From JBAZYK01 sp964582265 (GTDB taxonomy: Bacteria > Patescibacteriota > Gracilibacteria > UBA1369): a DNA stretch of 11,311 bases. Numbering within the stretch: position 1 is the stretch's first letter; each line of letters starts with the position of its first letter. Positions 1 to 7,406 of this stretch are shown piece by piece. Below the pieces are notes generated by a model. It ran no database searches, was not told the DNA's origin, and saw only the letters and a list, made by a program, of their open reading frames with translations. A program made the translations under genes and the position numbers. The stretch is taken from assembly GCA_964582265.1 (NCBI GenBank), contig CAZOQT010000038.1:1-11311 (forward strand). Direction: 5' to 3'.

Positions 1-1564
1 TGCTCAAAGAGCCATCAAATTTAACTTCAAATGGAACTGTGCCACTAATGTAGCCGTCAGTAACTTTGGCAGGGCCTGGAATAGTGCTAAATGCTGCAAG
101 TGGTGCGCCAGTTGGAACTTCTACGGTAATTTTTTGAGTTGTTGTTCCAATTTTACCTTTGTCGTCTGTTGCATTTAAGGTTACTTCAAATTTACCAGCT
201 GCTTTATAGGTATGTGTGGCAGTTCTGGTATTGGCGGTTGGAGTCTGATCGCCAAAATTCCATTCATATTTAACTATTTTTCCACTTGGTGTAGTGGAAT
301 TTTCACCAAGGAATGTATACTGAGTCCCTGTGTAATAACGGCCATCTGTGGTCGGAATACTAATAACCGCAGTTGGAATGTCGGCAGCGGTTACTGTAAT
401 GTCGTGAGAAACAACTGAAGATTGCAGAGTGTTGTCTGTAATTCTTAAATTAACTGTGTAAGTTCCAATTTTATCAAAGGTGTGAGTTGCCGTGACTCCA
501 CTGGCATCAGTAAAGGTGTTGTTATTGTCAAAATCCCATTCATAGGACTGAATCTCCCCTGCTGGCGCAGAAGAACTGGATGCATCAAATTTAACTTCCA
601 GTGGAGCCGGTCCGTTATCTGGAGTAGCCGTAAAATCGGCGTTCAATTTTATGTTGGAAATTGTGACATTTTTACTAAAATTTTGTCTAACTACTTCGCC
701 TGTAGTTTTATCTTTTAAATTCACAGCTAAATTAACTTCAAACTGACCATTGTTTTTGCCTTTATCTTTATAGGTATGGCTTGGTGATTGAACAGTAGAA
801 TTTTCGCCATCGCCAAAATCCCAAAAATAAGAAAGAATTTCATATTTTCTGGTGTTGATTGGGAGCTTCGAAGCGTCAAATTTAATCAGGATTGGCGCAG
901 TTAATAGCAATGTATTGCTGGGTTCGGTAATAATCGCACTGGCAGAAACAACCGGCACCAAAACTTTTTTAGAACTTAAGAAAAGGTAAGTTCCAACCCA
1001 AATTCCAACTAAAAACATTAACAAAAGTCCAGAAACAACTGTTTGCTTAAAAGCATTATTTTTAGTTTCTTTGTCATCTTTTCTGGCCATGGCTGTACGG
1101 AACAAGCCGATGATGGCAATTATAAAAAGAGCAATAGAGAAAAAGCCAAAAACTATACTAACCAGGCTTATAAGCGTATTTATAAAAGTTGCAGTGTCCA
1201 GCCCAAGTGATTTAGCTAAAGCATTTTCACCTGTGGCACTGGTTTGAGCCACAAACAATAAAACCAAAATCACAAAAAGAAAAACCGAGCAGCCAAAAAA
1301 TCCCAGCGCCCCGTAAATAACTTTGCGGGTATTGGGAGGTCTTCTTCCTGGAGCTACAATGCCCGGAATACCAGTCTTGCCAGCTTGCGGCTGTGTGTTT
1401 GGTTGAGCAGTCTGAGCAGGCGCTTGTGCGTTTTGAGTAGCTTGTGGTGCTTGTGGCTGCGGCTGGGTTTGCGGCTGGGCGGTTTGTGTTGCCGCTTTTG
1501 CAGGCGTTTGAGCCACTTGTGTTGGTGCCGAATTTTGTGAATTTTGATTTGGAGATTCTAACAT
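1..1564 (-). CDS. PKD-repeat membrane-anchored surface protein (partial, C-terminus missing)
   Basis: The frame is open from ATG at 1562-1564 to the window edge (521 codons), so the C-terminus is missing. Residues 1-66 are low-complexity: 17 Gln, 10 Pro and 12 Ala in the first 60. A basic stretch (GRRPPNTRK, 73-81) precedes a first membrane segment at about 83-106; two more follow at 127-154 and 175-197, separated by the charged loop RKDDKETKNN. This pair resembles the VirB2-like hairpins encoded upstream, but more loosely. PKD/Ig-like domains follow at about 205-303 (YFWDFGDGE), 306-393 (YEWDFDNNN) and 397-482 (YEWNFGDQ), and a fourth starts near 487. The positive-inside rule puts the Gln/Pro tail in the cytoplasm and the PKD domains outside. 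There is no cleavable signal peptide; segment 1 would act as signal anchor. It lies 33 bp after the giant PKD gene and is probably the fourth gene of its operon. PKD domains usually mediate protein or carbohydrate contacts; the role here is unknown. Confidence 0.88.
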   Translation of the reverse strand, partial: MLESPNQNSQNSAPTQVAQTPAKAATQTAQPQTQPQPQAPQATQNAQAPAQTAQPNTQPQAGKTGIPGIVAPGRRPPNTRKVIYGALGFFGCSVFLFVILVLLFVAQTSATGENALAKSLGLDTATFINTLISLVSIVFGFFSIALFIIAIIGLFRTAMARKDDKETKNNAFKQTVVSGLLLMFLVGIWVGTYLFLSSKKVLVPVVSASAIITEPSNTLLLTAPILIKFDASKLPINTRKYEILSYFWDFGDGENSTVQSPSHTYKDKGKNNGQFEVNLAVNLKDKTTGEVVRQNFSKNVTISNIKLNADFTATPDNGPAPLEVKFDASSSSAPAGEIQSYEWDFDNNNTFTDASGVTATHTFDKIGTYTVNLRITDNTLQSSVVSHDITVTAADIPTAVISIPTTDGRYYTGTQYTFLGENSTTPSGKIVKYEWNFGDQTPTANTRTATHTYKAAGKFEVTLNATDDKGKIGTTTQKITVEVPTGAPLAAFSTIPGPAKVTDGYISGTVPFEVKFDGSLS

Positions 1565-1597
1565 TTGAGTTTTGTCTTAATATTTAAAATTTTGATT

Positions 1598-4500
1598 TTA
1601 TTTTTTTGATTTCAAAGCTCTCATACTAGTCAGGAGTATACCAAATCCGGCTAGAGTTACAAGCGCGCCAGGCATTTCTCCTGGAATGGTTCCAGCAAAA
1701 ATGTCGGTTCCTCCAAGTGACTTGGCAGGCGTTTTGGCAGAATCAAAAACGATTTCTTTTAAGACTGAACTTTTGTTCCCTTTTTCATCCACCACTGTAA
1801 GTTTTACAACATTTTGAGGTGTACTCTTAAAAAATTGTGTACTCCAAGTCCCAGGAAGAGCAGTTTTATAATCTTCATCGTCATCTTTAATGCCATTTCC
1901 GTTGGCATCAAAATATATGTTTTTATCAATGATGTAATATTTAATTGGCCCACGGGAATCGCTAAAATTAAAGATTACTGTGCCGGTTTCTCCTGTTAGG
2001 TGAATTTTATTATCAATTTGGCTTGGAGTTGGGACACTGGTTAATCTTGCTTCCAATTTATCTGGCGTTACAGGAACAGAAGGCGCAACCGATGATTTTA
2101 CATTAACAAAATTGCTAACGCTGCCCTTACTACCTTGATCATCTTCTACAGTTAATTTAGCTCTGTAAATGCCATAATCAGGATAATTGCAGGTGGCATT
2201 TTCTTCGGTTGAATCCAGGTCGTTATCCTTAATTCCGTCACCGTTTGAATCTGCGGCAAGATCACAATCCCATGTGTATTTTACAATTTTTGCGCCTGCT
2301 GATTCGTCGGCCTTAGAATTATTGGTGAATTTAGCCGATTTGCCATTTTGAACGTAAGTGAAAGCTGCAACCGGAGGATTTGATTTTCCATCAACATAAA
2401 TTATGACCGCGTCAGAAACGGCTTCGGCACCGTTATTATCAATAACTTTTAATCTTACTTTTACCCCGTCACGGTATGCTTTATTAAAGGTATAACTTAC
2501 ATTTGGTTTGTTATATTCATTATTTAAGGCGTTATCCGCAAACCCATTGCCTTCCAGATCCCATATATAGGTTTTAATTCCACCTTTCTCATCGGGATCG
2601 CTTGAACTGGAAGAAAAATTAACAGTATCTCCCACCATAACATTGGTATGATCAACATTGAACTTTGCAATTGGTGCTTTGTTGGCGCCATTCACAAGTT
2701 CCAAAGTTGGAGCATTTTCACCCAATTCATCAAAACTATTAAAAGTTTGATTATCGTTGTCTGTAATAATCACCGCAAACCCATATTTTCGCTTTTGACC
2801 TTCTTCACCATTGGTACCAATAGTCATGGTTGTACTTGGGCTTTGGGTTATTTGTAGACCTTTTTGATCTTCAGGATTTTCCAGATCGTAATACCACCAG
2901 CGATAATTTACTATTTTACCATCGCCATCAATGGCACCATTTGCCGTGACGGTAACGTTTAGAGGAGTTGTTAATGTGTTGCTGGCTGGAGTTACAGTTA
3001 ACCCCTGAATTACCGGTGCCATGCTAATTACATTAATATGGATTTCATCAGCCGGGCTAACTTGAGTTGCGTCATCCTGATTGGTAACTTTTAGACTTAC
3101 AGTATAGTAAGATTTGTCTTTTGGAGTTAGCTCGGTAAAAGTATGCGTAACCTGTCTTTTAGTACTCTTTACGCCATCACCAAAATCCCAACTGTAATTT
3201 AATTTCTTACCAGTACCATCAATATTTAAAGATTTAACTGCGTCAAAAGTAAATTCAGTTTTACGATTGGCAGTTATGGTTGAATATGTGTCACTAACCG
3301 GTTCACCATTTTGCAGGACAGAAATCGCCGCAACAGGAGAATTATCAGAAGCTACAAAAACCTTTCTGATTGTATTGTTTTGATTATTTTCCGCATCAAA
3401 AACTGTTAATTTCGCAGTAAAATTACCCGCTTTATTATAAGTATGTTTTATTGAAGCTGAACTAGCAATAAACGAGCCATTTTCCTTTTGCCCATCACCG
3501 GTATCTAATTCATATGAAGTACCTTTGTTGGACTTAATTAAGAAGGTTACTTTGGCCTCACCTTCATTTAATTTAATGGTAAGTGGCTTGCCGTCATCTC
3601 CCCAACCTACGTCAAGATCATTATCTACAGAAATTTGCTGTTCCTGTGTTGTAACCTTGGTAGGATCAGATGGATCGCGCACACTTAAGGTTGCAGTATA
3701 TTTGCCTTTATCTAAACGTACCTTAAATTTAGCGAATTTTTTATCTGTACTAAAATCCTTAAATGCGAGCGTGCAATCTTCTTCTGACTTACCATTAATA
3801 TAAGTACAAGTGCCTGGAGCCGCATTGAATTCCCATTTATAAGCAAAATCTTCATTACTATCCGGATCATAGCTCTTGGTAGCATCTATAATAAAGGTGT
3901 CAGGTTGTGCTGGATCTGTATTTGTTGCTGTAAACTGAGCAATTGGTGGCTTAGAAACAACATTAATTCTCATGTTGGCAGTACCATCATTAGAGCCATC
4001 ACTCACATCCAGAGTAACATCATAAGTTCCTGGATCTTTAAAATTAAATTTTAGTGAATCACTGTTTTTGGAATCTGCCGGAGTAACATCCGAACTTGGA
4101 GAACCATTTTTAGAGGTTTTCAAAATTCTCCAATCGAATTTCTTAATTTGGCTGTTGGCGCTGGATGAAGCTGAACCATCGAACTTGGCTTCATCATTGA
4201 TATTTAATTCATTGCCTGGAGTAACGTTAATACGAGCAGCAATGGAAGACACAATGATGTTAAAAATCTTGCGGTCAGTAATGCCACGATCATCGGTTAC
4301 TTCTAAAGTGACACGATATGATCCTTCTTTTGTGTATTTAACAGTCTGAACCTGAGAAATTGTATCAGGTGGCCCTTCGATAATGTTATTTTGCATGGCT
4401 TTGTCACCAAAATCCCAGCGAACTTTAGCGGCTGGACTATTTTTGATTGTTGGGTCATTAAATGCCAGGCCGTTACCAGTTCTGGTGTCACGGGCATCAA

Positions 4501-6313
4501 GGCTTATGCCATTTTTAGCCTCTACGGTTGTAACCCAAAGATCCTGCATAGAACTTTTAGAAATCCCCTTTTCATCAAATTTAGACAACCAGAAATTCTT
4601 ACCATTTACAGTTGCCTGAAGATTAATTTTGGATGACGGAGGCTTAACCGTGATAGTGGTGTAAGCAATACCGTCAGCGGGGCGAGTTGGATCTTTTTCA
4701 TCGCCAGGAGCTTTAATACGGAGTTTAGCAATATATGTTCCTGGTTCGTAATAAATATAGTTTGCAGTAGAACCAACCTTGTCTACAGCCTGGGCGCTAT
4801 TTGTACCAAAATTCCATTCAAAATTTTGGTTTGGAATGGTGCGATTATTTGGATCAACACTCTTTAATGCATCGTAATTTACCACCAGCGGTGCATTACC
4901 AGTGACAACGTCCGCGCGGATTACAGTGTAAACAAATTGAACATCTTTAACTTTTTCATAAAGTGCAGAAACGTGCTTAACAATTTGTAACATTAAAGCG
5001 TTATTTGGAATCTGCAAAATTGTGGCAGTTTGGACTGTAACTACTGGAGAATCTGCAGCATAAGCTCTGTTTACAAAAAGAGAAGCCAACAGGTTTAGAC
5101 CTTGTGCATAGTTGCGAGAAGGCAGAGCCGCGCCAATTTCCCATTGGAGGGTGTCTTTTTTCACTATGGATTCAAGGTCGTTTAATACAAGTTGAAAGGC
5201 TGATTCAATTTCTGGCAGATCACTGGCCTGCTTAACACGTTGCTGAAGTTCGTAAAGTTGGTGATAAGCTTTAATTACTGCCTGAGCGAAATCTTGATTA
5301 TTTGCACCTAGCAAACCAGAGCTTTCAACCTGGTTTGGAACATCTCCGTTTAACATTGACTGGACCGCGTTTGGATCTGCTCCAGCTTCTGCGGCAATCT
5401 CATTCATGTAATTGATATAACTTACATTTCCACCAATGAAATCCAAAAAATTCTTATCTTGATTGCTTATGTCAGCCGCACCGGCAATGGCTTTATCCGA
5501 TAGAGCCAAATATTTGTTATAAACCAGCAGCATGTGCTGTGCCTTTTCTGCGACCTGACTTAAGGCACCAGCTTTAGTAATAATATTATTAAGAATGTTC
5601 TTTTTGGTCTGTAATAGATTCTTAAAATCGGCAGGACGCTTAACTGCTTTTTCCAAATCGGTATCAATCATGGTTCTGACGTCTGTTCTAATTTCTGAAT
5701 AGTTTTGATAAGCAGTTAAAAAATCACGGGCAATTTGCTGAACAGCAACTGCGGCGTAATTAAAGAAAGCGCGTCGATCAACAGTTCCTTCTACGGCGGA
5801 TCCATTTAGATTTTTTGTATCGCTTCCACCTGGCGCTTGCAATACTGTATTAACTATAGCAAATGACGCCATCACAATTAACAAGCCAATTACCGCGTAA
5901 GTAATTGATTTTTTACCTGTTTCTGTTTTATCTTCCTTACCCATGGCGGTCACATACATGAAACCTCCATAAATAATTACCAGAACGGCAATCAGTCCTA
6001 AAAAGCCAAGTGCAAAGTTTGCTATGTTTTTAACATATTCTTTGGCATCTTTGGCTTTAGTAAGTTCAGAGGCATAGCCGCTGGAATCTGGAGGAGTTAA
6101 CCCCCCATCAAAATTGGTGAAGGTTGTTTGATCCCCTTCCCCACAGGAAAGAATCCCTTTGGTGTAGTCTTTCATGCCATCACAAAATTCACTGGCATTC
6201 GCCTGAAACGGCATGACCAGACTAAGGACCATGCTTGCAATAATAATTAATTCCTTGATTTTGTTTGTGTGTGTGTTCATGTTTTTTGGTTTATTATCTT
6301 TATATTTTAGCAT
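1598..6313 (-). CDS. Giant PKD-repeat surface protein with N-terminal VirB2/T4SS-pilin-like hairpin
   Basis: 1571 residues. A signal-peptide-like segment (about 20-40, ending FQANA) is followed by a VirB2-like hairpin: membrane segments near 98-122 and 136-158 joined by the loop MGKEDKTETGKK. Residues about 175-420 look mainly helical. About ten PKD/Ig-like domains follow, recognised by strands such as FEWNFG (498), VRWDFGDK (631), YKWEFN (825), YSWDFGDG (1040), YIWDLEGNG (1249) and YTWDC (1346); several are divergent. Aspartate-rich loops at 1355-1367 and 1469-1482 resemble calcium-binding repeats. The C-terminus has a hydrophobic helix (about 1548-1564) and basic tail RALKSKK, a membrane anchor or sorting-type tail without LPXTG. 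Predicted topology: hairpin loop and C-tail inside, roughly 1390 residues outside. The start at 6313 has an SD-like AAGGGTG five bases upstream; ATG at 6280 (residue 12) would give a more typical signal peptide. It is the third gene of the cluster. The function is not known; a surface stalk or adhesin is inferred. Confidence 0.92.
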   Translation of the reverse strand: MLKYKDNKPKNMNTHTNKIKELIIIASMVLSLVMPFQANASEFCDGMKDYTKGILSCGEGDQTTFTNFDGGLTPPDSSGYASELTKAKDAKEYVKNIANFALGFLGLIAVLVIIYGGFMYVTAMGKEDKTETGKKSITYAVIGLLIVMASFAIVNTVLQAPGGSDTKNLNGSAVEGTVDRRAFFNYAAVAVQQIARDFLTAYQNYSEIRTDVRTMIDTDLEKAVKRPADFKNLLQTKKNILNNIITKAGALSQVAEKAQHMLLVYNKYLALSDKAIAGAADISNQDKNFLDFIGGNVSYINYMNEIAAEAGADPNAVQSMLNGDVPNQVESSGLLGANNQDFAQAVIKAYHQLYELQQRVKQASDLPEIESAFQLVLNDLESIVKKDTLQWEIGAALPSRNYAQGLNLLASLFVNRAYAADSPVVTVQTATILQIPNNALMLQIVKHVSALYEKVKDVQFVYTVIRADVVTGNAPLVVNYDALKSVDPNNRTIPNQNFEWNFGTNSAQAVDKVGSTANYIYYEPGTYIAKLRIKAPGDEKDPTRPADGIAYTTITVKPPSSKINLQATVNGKNFWLSKFDEKGISKSSMQDLWVTTVEAKNGISLDARDTRTGNGLAFNDPTIKNSPAAKVRWDFGDKAMQNNIIEGPPDTISQVQTVKYTKEGSYRVTLEVTDDRGITDRKIFNIIVSSIAARINVTPGNELNINDEAKFDGSASSSANSQIKKFDWRILKTSKNGSPSSDVTPADSKNSDSLKFNFKDPGTYDVTLDVSDGSNDGTANMRINVVSKPPIAQFTATNTDPAQPDTFIIDATKSYDPDSNEDFAYKWEFNAAPGTCTYINGKSEEDCTLAFKDFSTDKKFAKFKVRLDKGKYTATLSVRDPSDPTKVTTQEQQISVDNDLDVGWGDDGKPLTIKLNEGEAKVTFLIKSNKGTSYELDTGDGQKENGSFIASSASIKHTYNKAGNFTAKLTVFDAENNQNNTIRKVFVASDNSPVAAISVLQNGEPVSDTYSTITANRKTEFTFDAVKSLNIDGTGKKLNYSWDFGDGVKSTKRQVTHTFTELTPKDKSYYTVSLKVTNQDDATQVSPADEIHINVISMAPVIQGLTVTPASNTLTTPLNVTVTANGAIDGDGKIVNYRWWYYDLENPEDQKGLQITQSPSTTMTIGTNGEEGQKRKYGFAVIITDNDNQTFNSFDELGENAPTLELVNGANKAPIAKFNVDHTNVMVGDTVNFSSSSSDPDEKGGIKTYIWDLEGNGFADNALNNEYNKPNVSYTFNKAYRDGVKVRLKVIDNNGAEAVSDAVIIYVDGKSNPPVAAFTYVQNGKSAKFTNNSKADESAGAKIVKYTWDCDLAADSNGDGIKDNDLDSTEENATCNYPDYGIYRAKLTVEDDQGSKGSVSNFVNVKSSVAPSVPVTPDKLEARLTSVPTPSQIDNKIHLTGETGTVIFNFSDSRGPIKYYIIDKNIYFDANGNGIKDDDEDYKTALPGTWSTQFFKSTPQNVVKLTVVDEKGNKSSVLKEIVFDSAKTPAKSLGGTDIFAGTIPGEMPGALVTLAGFGILLTSMRALKSKK

Positions 6314-6320
6314 AAATTCA

Positions 6321-6341
6321 CCCTTATATTAAGCCTAAGGG
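6321..6341 (-). promoter_or_regulatory. Small inverted repeat overlapping the SD-like site of the giant PKD gene
   Basis: CCCTTA (6321-6326) and TAAGGG (6336-6341) form a perfect 6-bp inverted repeat with a 9-base loop in the 33-bp gap before the giant gene. In the minus-strand mRNA the 3' arm contains the AAGGG that begins the SD-like AAGGGTG, so folding could mask ribosome access to the 6313 start. There is no following U-run, so it is not an intrinsic terminator. The stem is short, and chance is quite possible in AT-rich DNA. Confidence 0.3.
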
Positions 6342-6346
6342 ATCTA

Positions 6347-7369
6347 TTAGGGGTTGGTGGGAAGGCCGGCGGGCGCCCCTGAACCTGCCTGCTGTGTGAC
6401 ACTGGTGTTTTCTAGCCTTACAAAAGTGTTAACCACGCCAAAGGCCGCCATGGCCAGCAATAAGCCAACAGTCGCTCCTAAAATTACTTTTTTGGCTTTG
6501 CCGGTATTGTCTTCTTGGCCAAAGGCAATGACATACAAATATCCCGCATAAATATACATAACTACAGAAACCGTTGCGGCAAAACCGGACACAAAGTTTG
6601 TTATTTTTACAATGAGCTGCTTGGCAACAACAATGTTTGGCAACTTTGTACCCTGACTTGGGAAAATTATGTCTTTAACTACAAATTCAGATAGCCCCAT
6701 TACAACTAGGCCCACTACAGCCCAGGTAATCTGCTTTTTTACCTTTCCTTCTACTTCTTCATTGCCAGCGCTTGTAACCAGTCTAAAGCCACCAATCACA
6801 ATCATTAAAACGGCCAATGATGCCGCAAAATACTCAATCATGTTATATAAACCCTTAACATTATTCGTCCCCTTTTTGGCAGCTTCAATAAGTTCAGCCT
6901 GGCTGCGGAAAATTTCGCCTTGTTCACCAAAGAAGGCTTGTTTAACCATTACATCGGCCAACATCATCACAACTAAACCAAAAATAATGTATTTTAAATT
7001 TTCTTTTTGTTTTTCTGCTACCTGATCAACCTGACGCGCGGAGGTAATCATTCTGATACCGGAAAGTATGATCATGAATACAGCAAGTGTGCCCATGATG
7101 TATTTGGCGTAATCAACTGCATACAAAATGGCGCTGGTAATATTGCTGGCACCTGATTCAATGGATGCATTGGCGTGCGCATTGGTATTATAACTAGGCA
7201 AATTCACCTGTTTTTCAAGTTCACTTAAAACAGAACCAGGTGATTTAGAAGTTTGCGCCATAACAGGATTAGCAAAAGTCAAAACTACGCTCGCTAAAAG
7301 CAAAAATCCGCAAAGTGGAATTACGATTTCTTTAACTATTTTGCTAATTTTTGGAGAGAATTTTTTCAT
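6347..7369 (-). CDS. Triple VirB2/T4SS-pilin-like hairpin membrane protein (second copy)
   Basis: 340 residues from ATG at 7367-7369. The frame stays open upstream into the preceding gene, but this start gives a proper signal peptide (MKKFSPKISK, hydrophobic core to about 32, ending NPVMA before Q39), so I prefer it. Three tandem hairpins follow: segments 88-109/124-146, 178-200/213-235 and 258-282/295-316. Each has a short charged loop; AGNEEVEGKVKK and GQEDNTGKAKK (hairpins 2 and 3) match TrbC/VirB2 and T4SS_pilin-type families. Ordinary VirB2 proteins have one such hairpin. Signal peptide and loop charges put the termini outside and loops inside. Hairpins 1 and 2 carry Arg (106, 196) in their first helix and Asp139/Glu228 in their second; hairpin 3 has neither. 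The tail is Gly/Pro-rich. TAA is followed at once by TAG. It lies 37 bp after its paralogue and is probably co-transcribed. The function is unknown; no VirB4/VirB6-type gene is in the window. Confidence 0.88.
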   Translation of the reverse strand: MKKFSPKISKIVKEIVIPLCGFLLLASVVLTFANPVMAQTSKSPGSVLSELEKQVNLPSYNTNAHANASIESGASNITSAILYAVDYAKYIMGTLAVFMIILSGIRMITSARQVDQVAEKQKENLKYIIFGLVVMMLADVMVKQAFFGEQGEIFRSQAELIEAAKKGTNNVKGLYNMIEYFAASLAVLMIVIGGFRLVTSAGNEEVEGKVKKQITWAVVGLVVMGLSEFVVKDIIFPSQGTKLPNIVVAKQLIVKITNFVSGFAATVSVVMYIYAGYLYVIAFGQEDNTGKAKKVILGATVGLLLAMAAFGVVNTFVRLENTSVTQQAGSGAPAGLPTNP

Positions 7370-7406
7370 TGTGTGTATTTTTTTGTTTTTTTTGATAAAT
7401 GAATTG

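Noticed and set aside
13..598. Exact 16-base repeat CATCAAATTTAACTTC at 13-28 and 583-598
   Set aside because: It encodes the same PKD strand (EVKFD) in two domains, so it reflects domain repetition rather than a mobile or regulatory repeat.
1430..1500. Tandem-like GCGGCTGGG units
   Set aside because: They are codon repetition of the Gln/Pro-rich tail; units are irregular and not a CRISPR or satellite array.
1814..4636. Plus-strand open frames across the giant PKD gene, and similar frames elsewhere in the cluster
   Set aside because: They are antisense to strongly supported coding sequence and show no coherent domains or promoters.
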